This document shows, one piece after another, positions 34,366 to 43,384 of a DNA stretch of 64,000 nt; the stretch's first letter is position 1; the number at the start of each line of letters is the position of its first letter. The DNA comes from Alphaproteobacteria bacterium (GTDB lineage Bacteria; Pseudomonadota; Alphaproteobacteria; UBA9655). The notes under the pieces were generated by a model that was not told the origin of the DNA, did no database searches, and saw only the letters and a list, made by a program, of their open reading frames with translations. Both the position numbers and the translations under genes were made by a program. The DNA lies in contig JAIEPE010000009.1 in assembly GCA_019749915.1 (NCBI GenBank), positions 1 to 64,000 on the forward strand, read 5' to 3'.

Positions 34366-34579
34366 TCTCGTATTGCCTTATTACGTCTTCATACGGAATG
34401 GTTTTTTCTTCTCCTCTTTCCACACGTTGGGAAATCTCAAGAGCCTGTAAATAATCTTCCTGGTCCTCAAGATATTCTTCCAAAGCATGAAGAGCATATT
34501 CATCTTTGGAAACGTGAGCTTTGGCAGCAAGAGCTGATAAGCGCTTATCCAACTCAGCGGGAATAGTGAGGTAAGTCAT
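34346..34579 (-). CDS. Ribbon-helix-helix antitoxin of the RelE toxin
   Basis: 77 residues. N-terminal ribbon-helix-helix (TYLTIPAELDKRLSALAAKAHVSKDEYALHALEEYL, here joined by charged residues) that should bind its own promoter, then an acidic toxin-binding tail (about 40-77, QALEISQRVERGEEKTIPYED). It precedes and overlaps the toxin gene, the usual antitoxin-first order. The AGGAGAAATGTC box upstream of the ATG is a good ribosome binding site. Type II RelB/StbD-like module inserted between traF and traH. Confidence 0.9.
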   Translation of the reverse strand: MTYLTIPAELDKRLSALAAKAHVSKDEYALHALEEYLEDQEDYLQALEISQRVERGEEKTIPYEDVIRQYENDHSSH

Positions 34580-34819
34580 GACATTTCTCCTTAAATATTC
34601 TCATATTATACATGGTTCTTATCGAAAAGAAAGACAAGTAGACTTTGAAAAACTTTTTTTCTTAGGACTGAGAAAAAAATCTCTAGATCCCTATGAGCAC
34701 AGGGAGGTGTCTCAAAGGAACCTAGAGAGTTGGCTCTTTCTTCTTAATATACATGGCAGAGAGAAAGAGTTTAGGCGGAGGCCTAGATGTGACATTACAA
34801 CAATGAGGAAGAGGTGGCG
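34580..34819. other. Gap between the antitoxin and traH
   Basis: About 240 bp. An open frame on the + strand (34578-34823) is basic, lacks a domain or ribosome binding site and overlaps the antitoxin start; I do not call it a gene. The segment must hold the toxin-antitoxin promoter/operator and could restart transcription of traH, traG and traD. Confidence 0.5.
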
Positions 34820-36268
34820 ATGATTTTTATTTATTTAAAATCAACAACTTTGCAAAAGATCAACTTCATCGGAATTAAACTTATTTGGGCGAAGTTTTCC
34901 TTAATTCTTCTTATCTTGAGTAGTTCTCTGGCCCATGGCATGCAAGCTAATCTTGAGAGAGCGTTTCGCACTCTTGGCGTGGCCCATAACGTCACTGAAG
35001 GAGGAAGCTATCAAGACCAAACAGGCGGCTTTTATACAGGCGGAAGTCTCTTTGCACGATCGAAAGTGAATAATGCGGATTTGCTTTCCCTACAGCTTCC
35101 TCACTATCGTGCAGGATGTGGTGGCATCGATCTCTTTATGGGCGGGTTTAGCTATATTAGTACCCAGCAGTTTATCACCCTTCTTCGGAATATTGGCTCT
35201 AATGCCAGTGGTTATGCTTTTAATCTCGCTTTAGCAACCGTAACCCCTCAAATTAAGAGTGTATTGGATGATCTACTTGCTAAGGTCCAAAAAATGACCA
35301 ATCAAAGTATTAACTCCTGTGAAGCAGCCGCAACCCTTGTAGGAGGCGTGTGGCCACAATCGGATGCCAGCTCTCAATTGCTATGTAATGCCATGAGCAA
35401 GGATCTGGGTATTGCAACCGATTGGGTTCAAGGACGGCAAAAATGTGGCTCTGAAGTCCAAAGAGAAGATGTCTTAAACCGAAAAGCTGAAAGACCAGGA
35501 TTTAGAGACATGTTGGGTGATGAGTTTAATGTGGCTTGGAAAGCGATTTTAAAGAATAGCTTTTTAGCTCATAATAGGGAGCTGGCTGAATTCTTTATGA
35601 CTTTGTCCGGCACCATCGTTTCAAGACGTGTCGGAGAGGGATTAGAAGTTAAAGTCCTTCCTTCAAAAAGCCATGATCCTCAATTGATAGCTGCCTTATT
35701 GACAGGCAATGTACCTGCTCAGGTTTATAGATGTGATAGTCAAAGCGAAGATGGGTGTCTTAGTCCTACATTACAGAGTGTATCTTTACCCCAAGTCAGT
35801 GCTCTTTCTTCAAAAGTTCAGAACATATTGGTTTCTATTTCACAGAAGGTTCGTGTTGATAGAACGCTTTCTGAAGAAGAAGAGGGTTTTATCAATTCAA
35901 CTATGATCCCTGTTTTAAAGATTATCGCTGTGGAGGTCGCTTTTAAAAATGGAGGAAATCCCCTCAGTGTTACGGAATTTAGTGAAGCCATTGCTCACGA
36001 TATTCTCCTCCAGTATCTCGATGAAGTCATGTCCCTTGTCTGGGACAGTGTCACTCAGCTTAAAAAGGTCCAAATCAACGACGGTATGATTGAAGAGCTA
36101 AGGGCTGGCATTGCGAGTTCGAGAAAGCTTCTCTATGCCAAAAGAACAACTCTTTTTGAACAGATGTCCATCACTCTTGATTTAATCGAGAGAACTCAAC
36201 AAGTCGAATCTAAACTGCAGAACATGTTCGTTTCTTCTCAGCAAGGAACAAAGGCTGGGGTGAGGTAG
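34820..36268 (+). CDS. traH: Conjugation protein TraH
   Basis: 482 residues from the ATG at 34820 (GAGG five bases before). A signal sequence (hydrophobic to about residue 38, ending SLAHG) is followed by typical TraH blocks: QTGGFYTGGSLFARSKV, LPHYRAGCGGIDLFMGGFSYI, INSCEAAATLVGGVWPQ and a C-terminal helical part with VEVAFKNGGNPLSV. TraH is a periplasmic/outer-membrane pilus-assembly factor that interacts with TraF, TraU and TrbI-type partners. traG follows 23 bp after the stop. Confidence 0.94.
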   Translation: MIFIYLKSTTLQKINFIGIKLIWAKFSLILLILSSSLAHGMQANLERAFRTLGVAHNVTEGGSYQDQTGGFYTGGSLFARSKVNNADLLSLQLPHYRAGCGGIDLFMGGFSYISTQQFITLLRNIGSNASGYAFNLALATVTPQIKSVLDDLLAKVQKMTNQSINSCEAAATLVGGVWPQSDASSQLLCNAMSKDLGIATDWVQGRQKCGSEVQREDVLNRKAERPGFRDMLGDEFNVAWKAILKNSFLAHNRELAEFFMTLSGTIVSRRVGEGLEVKVLPSKSHDPQLIAALLTGNVPAQVYRCDSQSEDGCLSPTLQSVSLPQVSALSSKVQNILVSISQKVRVDRTLSEEEEGFINSTMIPVLKIIAVEVAFKNGGNPLSVTEFSEAIAHDILLQYLDEVMSLVWDSVTQLKKVQINDGMIEELRAGIASSRKLLYAKRTTLFEQMSITLDLIERTQQVESKLQNMFVSSQQGTKAGVR

Positions 36269-36291
36269 GAGGGAAATAGGAGAAAAGTAAG

Positions 36292-39093
36292 ATGGAACAT
36301 GTGATTACTACTTACGGAGGCGGTGAACTCTTTGTCCAGATCTTTAATGGAATAGCTGCGTTATTTAAAACAAATCACACGGGGTTTGTGATGCCCCTCA
36401 TCCGTATTGGGTTGATGGTAGGGTCAGTTTATATGCTGATCCTAATGCTAATACGTAGCAGTTTAGAAGAAGGCTTAAAGTGGCTTTTATGGGTTGTGAT
36501 TGCAACCAATCTTTTGTTTTTGCCCAAGACGACCATTTGGATTCATGATCCTCTCACAAAAATGAGAGCCAAGGTTGATCACGTACCTTTTGCCTTAGGA
36601 GCTTTTGCAAGTTTAGTAAGTCAAGTTGGGCGAGGCATTACAGAACAGATGGAATCAGTTTTTAGCCTTCCTTATTATATGCCTTATCATCAGACCGGAA
36701 CGGTGTTTGCCTCCTCATTGATGAGTCAAATAGGACAATTTCGAATCGTAGATCCTGAATTTAAGGGCAATATGGAGCGGTTTGTGAATCAATGTGTCGT
36801 ATATGATGCTATGATTGGCCATAAGTATACTCTCACTGATCTTCAGAATACTCCCAACATATGGGAATTAGTAAAAGCTAACGCTTCTCCCGTTTTAGGT
36901 TTTCTATTCAAATTTAGAGGAGAGCCAGGGAAAATCGTCAACTGCGCTATTGGGGCTGAATTTATCAATGCGACGTGGAATGCAGAGATAGAGCGTGCAA
37001 TTCTAATCTATGGAAGTCGTGTTCAAAATCAACATCTAACAAAAGCTGCTTTTTTTACAAACCTTGATCAGGGCTATCGGCTTATGACGGGCATTTCTGA
37101 AGATGCCTCCAGTCTTCTCCAACAAGAAATGATGATCAATGCCATTGAAGATGCCAGTAATAACAAACTCTCTGAATTAGGAGCTGCATCTAATTATGCA
37201 GCTACAAAAGCGCTTCTTCAGCAACGAACGGCATATGCAGTTGCAGGAGAGATTGCAGCACGAAGATTGCCTTTGTTTAAGAATGTCATTGAAGCTCTTA
37301 GCTATGGGCTCTTTATCTTTATTGTAGTTCTGGCCCTTCTGCCGAACGGATACAAAGTATTGATGACCTATTTTGGGATTCTTGTTTGGACCCAGTTATG
37401 GGCTCCTCTTTATGCTATTTTAAATTTGATTATGACCCTCTATGGAAAGTCAGAGACTATGGGACACGGAGCACAAAATGGACTGACCCTCTTAAACTCC
37501 TCTGCCATTATTAATGCCAATGCAGACATGGTGACTTTAGCTGCGTGGCTTTCTGTGAGTATTCCCTTTATCTCCTATGGCATACTTAAACAAGGAGCTG
37601 GGGCTTTTGTGGGTCTGGCTCAACATCTTGGCTCAGCCATGCAATCTGCAGCCAGTGCAGCGGCTTCTGAAGCCATCTCTGGCAATATTAGTTTAGGTAA
37701 TGTAAGTATGGGCATTCAAGCCTATCAAAACACTTCTGCTTTTCAGCACAATACAAGTCCAAGTTATACAGCATCCCAATTTAAATCCATGGGCCCTTCA
37801 GGGATTGAGACCAACACCTTTGCCGACGGTAAACAGGCTTTTAATGATCAAGCCATGTCTCATTTAAGTGTTCAAATCATGAGCACCGTCAATACGAGCT
37901 TAGAGCATCAACAACGTTTCAATGAAGCTCGAAGTCTCGCTGAATCAAAAAACATTGCTGCAGGTCAATCAATGGATACAGCCGTACAACAAACAGCTAA
38001 TGTCATGGAAAGGCTTGGCTCTGACTTTTCAAAACATGAAAGTGATAGCAAAACTCTTACAAGTAATGAGGTCAAAGCTCTTCAAGACCATCACAACTTT
38101 ACCAAAGATATTAGTGAAAACCTGGGTGTTTCAAAATCTCGAGCCCATGAATTAGCTATTGGCGTCCAGGCTGGATTGTTGGGAATAGGTGTTGATACCC
38201 GCCTTTCAGGTTCCACAGCCCATTCGGAACAACTGCAAAAGGCTCAAGCCATCGCTGATCAAAAAGGGTACAGCTATAGCCTGGATACAGTGGTTTCTGC
38301 AGCTCACTCCGACATGGAAAGCCGGAACGATATCAAGGGTGCTGAATTGGCAACGGGTGCAGCCGCAAGTCTCAATAAAGCTCATCACTTAAGAGAAGAA
38401 GCTACAGTTGCTCACAATAAAATGAAAGAGGCTTCCGATTCTGTTGCCAGCAGTCAAAGACGAGACTTCCAAGAATCTCGCAATCTGACACAAGCTCTCC
38501 TTGAGTATGTGGCAAAACAGCCGATCAATACTGGACCAGGGGCTAGTCCTGGGGTTTCAAACCCCATTGGCATGCAACGAGCTGTTGCTATCCTTAATGC
38601 AGGTGGAGCTGAGTATGAAGCCTATGTGGATGGATTTAAGAAAGATCATCCCACCTACGATATCAGGCGGATCAATACGTCCCAACTCAATCAAGAAATT
38701 GAGAGTCAGTATCAAGGTCAATCCAATGCTTTCAAAGCTGATCACGAAATTGAATCTCAGTATGATAAAAATACGGAATCCCTAAAACAGAAAGGACAAA
38801 GCCTAGGGCTAAGGGAAGAAACATTCCAAGAATCCGGCCTCAAAAAAGAGGTTACTAATCAACAAGCACAAGCAAAGGCAAGGCTTAAAGCCCGGCAAAA
38901 AGAACATGCCCAGGAGCTTATTCCACTCCAGGAAAAGGTGGAGACAGGGAGAAATCAAACGGTTGTGGGCAGTAACCTGAAACAAATTGGGTGGTCTGCT
39001 GTCTCGACTGTAGGACTCGATGAACTGTTCGATTCCTCTAAGGAGATGCCTAAAGACAAAACACCTCACAACTCACCACTGAATAGGAAATAA
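36292..39093 (+). CDS. traG: Conjugation protein TraG (F-type)
   Basis: 933 residues, as in F. The N-terminal half is membrane-embedded (helices near 29-60, 60-75, 325-365, 365-390 and 405-435, e.g. LIRIGLMVGSVYMLILMLI) and matches the TraG N-terminal domain for pilus assembly, with MEHVITTYGGGELFVQIFNGIA at the start. The C-terminal half (about 450-933) is soluble, polar and helical (TraG*), rich in Gln/Ser/Lys, and acts in mating-pair stabilisation and entry exclusion. The AGGAG-like box lies before the ATG. traD begins 2 bp after the stop. Confidence 0.93.
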   Translation: MEHVITTYGGGELFVQIFNGIAALFKTNHTGFVMPLIRIGLMVGSVYMLILMLIRSSLEEGLKWLLWVVIATNLLFLPKTTIWIHDPLTKMRAKVDHVPFALGAFASLVSQVGRGITEQMESVFSLPYYMPYHQTGTVFASSLMSQIGQFRIVDPEFKGNMERFVNQCVVYDAMIGHKYTLTDLQNTPNIWELVKANASPVLGFLFKFRGEPGKIVNCAIGAEFINATWNAEIERAILIYGSRVQNQHLTKAAFFTNLDQGYRLMTGISEDASSLLQQEMMINAIEDASNNKLSELGAASNYAATKALLQQRTAYAVAGEIAARRLPLFKNVIEALSYGLFIFIVVLALLPNGYKVLMTYFGILVWTQLWAPLYAILNLIMTLYGKSETMGHGAQNGLTLLNSSAIINANADMVTLAAWLSVSIPFISYGILKQGAGAFVGLAQHLGSAMQSAASAAASEAISGNISLGNVSMGIQAYQNTSAFQHNTSPSYTASQFKSMGPSGIETNTFADGKQAFNDQAMSHLSVQIMSTVNTSLEHQQRFNEARSLAESKNIAAGQSMDTAVQQTANVMERLGSDFSKHESDSKTLTSNEVKALQDHHNFTKDISENLGVSKSRAHELAIGVQAGLLGIGVDTRLSGSTAHSEQLQKAQAIADQKGYSYSLDTVVSAAHSDMESRNDIKGAELATGAAASLNKAHHLREEATVAHNKMKEASDSVASSQRRDFQESRNLTQALLEYVAKQPINTGPGASPGVSNPIGMQRAVAILNAGGAEYEAYVDGFKKDHPTYDIRRINTSQLNQEIESQYQGQSNAFKADHEIESQYDKNTESLKQKGQSLGLREETFQESGLKKEVTNQQAQAKARLKARQKEHAQELIPLQEKVETGRNQTVVGSNLKQIGWSAVSTVGLDELFDSSKEMPKDKTPHNSPLNRK

Positions 39094-39095
39094 TA

Positions 39096-40958
39096 ATGGC
39101 CTTCTTTAAAACCCTCACCCAAGGGGGGCAAGTTCATATCCACCAACTCCACATGTTCAAGCAAATCTTTGTTGCAGGGATTGTTGTAGCCTTTGTAATG
39201 GGAGTTTCATGTTTTGCCTGGAAAAGCTATCAGCTTCCGGAACATGGATGGAGAGCTCTCTCTCAAACCTCTTGGGCAAGATTTATGCTCGCCACAAATC
39301 CTGTCCAAAAACATCCAGAACTATATCAAGATTACCTCCCTCTTAAAGGCAAGCCCTACCGCAGGAGTTGTCTCAGTATTATGAAAGACCCGTTTCTTCA
39401 AAAGACAATGCATCAAATGAAAATTGCTTTAAAGGACATTGCCTGTAAAAGCCTGGAATGGGCAGGGTTATCTTTTCTGACTCTTATGGCTCTGTGGTTT
39501 TTTCTGGGACGAGCGTATAGACAAGCCAAGCATCAACGGGGAAATAGCTTTATGGAGTTTTCTAAGCTTACGAGACTCATGAGAAGGAAAGGAGAAGCCT
39601 CTGATCTTACCTTAGAAACCCTTCCTCTTGTTAAAAACAAAGAAACGTCCCACCTCCTCATAACAGGAACAACAGGGGCAGGAAAGACCAATGCTTTTCA
39701 CAGTCTCCTGCCTCAAATAAGAAAGCGAGGAGACAAGGCCATCATTGTCGATGTAACAGGGAGCTATATTTCCCGGTATTATAATAAAAAGACAGATTTT
39801 ATCCTCAATCCCTTAGATATCAGATCACAATTTTGGCATCCCTGGGTCGATTGTCATTTGGCGTCCCATTATGACGTCCTCACTAATTCTTTCATCCCTG
39901 AAAACAAACATGCCAAAGATCCATTCTGGGACAATGCTAGCCGAGCTGTTCTAAAAGCCGCTCTCCGTAAGTTTGCATCTCAAGGAACTCCAGACATTGA
40001 GAAACTTACAACGTTTCTTCTCAACTCTTCAGAGAAAGAGTTTGAAGACTTCTTTAAAGGCACGGAAGCTGCCACCATGACGAATGCCAACAATGAGAAA
40101 ACAACTCAATCTATAAGGAGTGTGCTCTCTTCTTATGTTGAAGGTCTGAGACAGTTGGAGAACGCGCAATCTTCTGAGGCAAGTCCTTTCTCCCTACGAA
40201 ATTGGGTTATGAATGAGAAACAGAAAGGGATTATTTTCATTACTGCTCGTTCCGATCAGCGCCAAACCTTAAAGCCTCTTATCTCCGCTTGGGTAGATAT
40301 AGCTATTAATGCTTTGATGGTGTTGTCAGAGGATTATAATAGGCGTCTTTGGTTTATCGTCGATGAACTGGCCGCCCTTCAAAAACTCCCTAGTCTTCAC
40401 ATGGGCCTTGCAGAGGGACGGAAATACGGAGGATGCTTTCTAGTAGGTTTCCAAAGTAAACCCCAACTGGAAGAGATTTACGGCCGGCAAGGTGCTGAAT
40501 CCATGCTCGATCTTTTTAATACCAAAGTCTTCTTCCGCTGCACCGAGCCCTCAACCCAAACATGGATCTCAAAGGTTCTGGGTGATAAGGAAGAAATCGA
40601 GCCTCAAGAAAACATCTCCTACGGTGCTAACAGTATGCGCGATGGTGTCTCTTTGAGTCACCACACCCGTCAAAAGCCGCTCGTTATGCCAACTGAACTC
40701 TCTCAACTCGAAGATCTCGAGTGCTACATCAAACTCCCCGGCGATTACCCCTGTACAAAACTGCAAATGACCTATCAAACGACTTCCCGTTCTGGTGTGG
40801 AGGCTTTTCTATTAAAGCCAGAAAAACAAATGAGTTACGAAGAGACTCAGGAAATTGAAGCAAAACCGATAGTAAAAAAAACTAAAAAGAAGCCAGTAAA
40901 GCAAGAGGTCGTCGTCGTCCCTGAAACTTCAGAAGAAGAAATTGAGGCGTTAGTGTGA
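39096..40958 (+). CDS. traD: Type IV coupling protein TraD
   Basis: 620 residues. Two transmembrane helices (about 23-45 and 124-143) lead to a cytoplasmic RecA-like ATPase with Walker A GTTGAGKT (191-198), the DVTGSYISRYY block, Walker B LWFIVDELAAL (about 416-426) and the VGFQSKPQLEEIYG motif. It couples the relaxosome to the secretion channel. The Lys/Glu-rich tail ends in an acidic stretch (PETSEEEIEALV), where other TraD proteins contact the relaxosome. It is the last transfer gene here; no traI follows. Confidence 0.95.
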   Translation: MAFFKTLTQGGQVHIHQLHMFKQIFVAGIVVAFVMGVSCFAWKSYQLPEHGWRALSQTSWARFMLATNPVQKHPELYQDYLPLKGKPYRRSCLSIMKDPFLQKTMHQMKIALKDIACKSLEWAGLSFLTLMALWFFLGRAYRQAKHQRGNSFMEFSKLTRLMRRKGEASDLTLETLPLVKNKETSHLLITGTTGAGKTNAFHSLLPQIRKRGDKAIIVDVTGSYISRYYNKKTDFILNPLDIRSQFWHPWVDCHLASHYDVLTNSFIPENKHAKDPFWDNASRAVLKAALRKFASQGTPDIEKLTTFLLNSSEKEFEDFFKGTEAATMTNANNEKTTQSIRSVLSSYVEGLRQLENAQSSEASPFSLRNWVMNEKQKGIIFITARSDQRQTLKPLISAWVDIAINALMVLSEDYNRRLWFIVDELAALQKLPSLHMGLAEGRKYGGCFLVGFQSKPQLEEIYGRQGAESMLDLFNTKVFFRCTEPSTQTWISKVLGDKEEIEPQENISYGANSMRDGVSLSHHTRQKPLVMPTELSQLEDLECYIKLPGDYPCTKLQMTYQTTSRSGVEAFLLKPEKQMSYEETQEIEAKPIVKKTKKKPVKQEVVVVPETSEEEIEALV

Positions 40959-41059
40959 GACTGTTTTACTTGATCATACATAAAAGAAATTCCTGTATTA
41001 AATTTAATTGACATGAAGAAAAGCCTTTAATAGAGTTTATAAAAAGTAAGGGGAAAATT

Positions 41060-41974
41060 ATGCAAAGCATAAATAAATTAATCATAGTGACAATTTTATT
41101 TTCTTTTACAAACTTACCCGTGTTTTCCATGGATCCAAACTCATTCGAGTGGCATGAAGAAGGAACTCCTACGACATACCGTATTCAGCAAATTGAAAAG
41201 GGGCAGGAAAATATTCTGAAGCAACTCAAAGATCTTTGCGATGCTAATGCTAATAATGATGGGGCGGGATTTCTTTTTTCGCGCCCGAGTTATGATACGA
41301 TTGAAGGAGAATTACAACATCTACATGGCAACAAGGCATTGAAGTGGAAAGAAAGAGAAGAAAATGGAGATTATATACTTGAAATTGTTCAAAAAAATGA
41401 TGTTCCTTTACAAGAAAATGAACGAGATTTTTGTAGTGAAATGATAGGATATTATGGTTTTTTTCTAGATGCTCAATTGGTTGGTTTTATAAAGATGACC
41501 TCTCCACACCAAATTTTTCAAGCAATCGTGGAGGGTGAAGAAAGAATTTTTGCAACGTTAGAATGCGAAATGACCATGCATCCACATTATCGTGGTCAAG
41601 GACTTGGGTATAAGTTTCGAAAAAAAATTCAGGAAAAAGTTATTGAACCAAAGTTGGGTTTGGAAATTGATTATTCTAAGCTTTACCCTTCAGGAAAGAG
41701 AGAGCAGTGGCCTTTCATTCTTGTTGGCACATGCGGATTTGTCCATATTGAAAATATGGCTTCTCGTAAGTTACTTTCAAAGCTTAAGCATACTCCGGTA
41801 AAGTTGTCGACTGCGCCCTATTTAGGGGAAGAAGCCGCAACTCAAATTTTTTATGTATCTCATCCTATACATATTCCAGTTCACCTTCCAAAAGAAATTG
41901 TAGGAATGATTTTAAGCAATGAAGTAGAACATAACCAAAAAATTATAGAATATACTATCCCCACCTTACCCTAG
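41060..41974 (+). CDS. Exported GNAT-like acetyltransferase
   Basis: 304 residues with a Sec signal peptide (MQSINKLIIVTILFSFTNLP-VFS, cleavage before Met24). The mature protein carries a GNAT core: the acyl-CoA-binding motif A R-G-Q-G-L-G (178-183) inside CEMTMHPHYRGQGLGYKFR, preceded by the strand VGFIKMTSP. GNAT enzymes normally work in the cytosol, so export is unusual and suggests an envelope or host-directed role, possibly as an effector released after Sec transport. The protein has flanking N- and C-terminal segments of unknown fold. AAGGGGAAAATT precedes the ATG. Lies just outside the tra operon with its own spacing. Substrate unknown. Confidence 0.8.
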   Translation: MQSINKLIIVTILFSFTNLPVFSMDPNSFEWHEEGTPTTYRIQQIEKGQENILKQLKDLCDANANNDGAGFLFSRPSYDTIEGELQHLHGNKALKWKEREENGDYILEIVQKNDVPLQENERDFCSEMIGYYGFFLDAQLVGFIKMTSPHQIFQAIVEGEERIFATLECEMTMHPHYRGQGLGYKFRKKIQEKVIEPKLGLEIDYSKLYPSGKREQWPFILVGTCGFVHIENMASRKLLSKLKHTPVKLSTAPYLGEEAATQIFYVSHPIHIPVHLPKEIVGMILSNEVEHNQKIIEYTIPTLP

Positions 41975-42344
41975 AACTGCTAAATAAGCTCACAGGAAAT
42001 AGAGAACGGGGTCTAATTTTTAAAATCATTCCCTCTGATTTTTCTGCTCTTTCAATTTTAAAACAAGTTTTCCTGATCCGTCATTGATGGCTAATGTAAG
42101 GGACGTTTGTACTTGGAAAATCTATTTTTGGAATAAACGGCAAAGGGGGGTGAAATCCCTCAATTTTTTTCAAGAATTTCATTTTTCTCCCGTTGGAGGA
42201 CGGTTTGATGAGCGCCATATCTTTGACATAATTCAGCTACTTGTTTCTTACTTTCTGCCTGCTAAAATTACTTTTTTATTTGCTATTTTTAGAGTTAAAT
42301 TTAAAAATGAAAAACAACTAAAATTAGGGAGATAGGTAGAGGTT
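41975..42344. other. Intergenic region upstream of the LysR gene
   Basis: About 370 bp. An open frame at 42084-42335 has no ribosome binding site, domain or coding-like composition and is not called. No copy of the tRNA-Thr 3' end is seen, so it is not an obvious right attachment site. Confidence 0.5.
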
Positions 42345-43250
42345 GTGCAGTGGGATAGGCTAAAAACCTTTTATTATGTTGCAAAACTGGAAAGCTTTAC
42401 AAAAACAGGCCAACATTTAAACATCTCTCAATCGGCGATTAGCCGTCAAATTATCGATCTTGAACATCAGATAGGGCATAAACTATTTAAGCGCTTGCCA
42501 AAACGTTTAGTTCTTACAAAGCATGGAGAGCTCCTCTTCCAAAACACTGAGAAAATGTTCGTCTTTTCAGAACTTGCCATGACGCAAATTCAAAACGAAC
42601 TCTCTGAACCTCATGGAGATCTTAGTCTGGGAACAAACATAGGCCTTGTTGACACCTGGCTTTATTCAATTCTTCCTGACTTTTTAAAGCTTTACCCAAG
42701 TATTAATTTATCGATTTTTGCCAAAGATGGGCCGCTTGACGTGGAGTCCTTAGAGGTTCACACTGCTCTTCAACCTTATGTGCCTGATCAACCCGAATTG
42801 ATTCAAAACTTTCTCATGAGTTGGAATCGAAGGCTTTATGCCAGTAAAGATTATATCGAAAAATATGGAACTCCCAAAACAATTGAAGATCTTGAAGATC
42901 ATCGTTTGATTGGATTTGGCCCTGAAAGGATTTATCTTTTTGATAACATTAATTGGCATTTAAACCTTAAGGGAAAAAATAATGCAACTCACAAACCCTA
43001 CCTCAGCGCAAACTCGCTTCGAACTTTGTTTCATTTTGGGATAAATGGTTTTGGGATCATTTCTTTCTCACAGGAATCTCCATTGCTTAAAGACTCTGGT
43101 TTAGTAGAAATTCTTCCAGAAGTATCCGGCCCATGTATTGAAATTTACTTTACATACCCCATACAATTTAAAGGAATCAAAAAAATTGACGTATTAGAGA
43201 GTTATCTTCAAGCTTATGTAAGAGATCATCATAGAAAATATGTAGCTTAA
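42345..43250 (+). CDS. LysR-family transcriptional regulator
   Basis: 301 residues, standard length. N-terminal winged helix (1-62; WDRLKTFYYVAKLESFTKTGQHLNISQSAISRQI, joined by typical HTH spacing), then LDHQIGHKLFKRLPKR-type wing and a substrate-binding domain (about 90-290). The start is GTG with a GAGG box nearby. It is encoded co-directionally 134 bp upstream of the transporter gene, so it may control that gene and the amidase beyond; the co-inducer is unknown. The substrate domain lacks obvious membrane or export signals. Confidence 0.93.
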   Translation: MQWDRLKTFYYVAKLESFTKTGQHLNISQSAISRQIIDLEHQIGHKLFKRLPKRLVLTKHGELLFQNTEKMFVFSELAMTQIQNELSEPHGDLSLGTNIGLVDTWLYSILPDFLKLYPSINLSIFAKDGPLDVESLEVHTALQPYVPDQPELIQNFLMSWNRRLYASKDYIEKYGTPKTIEDLEDHRLIGFGPERIYLFDNINWHLNLKGKNNATHKPYLSANSLRTLFHFGINGFGIISFSQESPLLKDSGLVEILPEVSGPCIEIYFTYPIQFKGIKKIDVLESYLQAYVRDHHRKYVA

Positions 43251-43384
43251 AAATACCCATATTTATTTGAAAACAAATAAAAATATTTTCTAAATAATTT
43301 TTCCCTTCCAAAATCTCTAATTTAAATTTAATACTAACTATAACACTCGCTATGCTATAAAGAGAAAAATAAGAGAGGTTCATT

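Noticed and set aside
34578-34823. Open frame of 81 codons between the antitoxin and traH
   Set aside because: No ribosome binding site or domain, strongly basic composition, start overlapping the antitoxin start; most likely non-coding promoter DNA.
42084-42335. Open frame of 83 codons upstream of the LysR gene
   Set aside because: No ribosome binding site, odd composition, no recognisable domain; probably chance.
40959-42344. Right attachment site of the element after traD
   Set aside because: I looked for the tRNA-Thr 3' end sequence and found no copy here; the element boundary remains unplaced.
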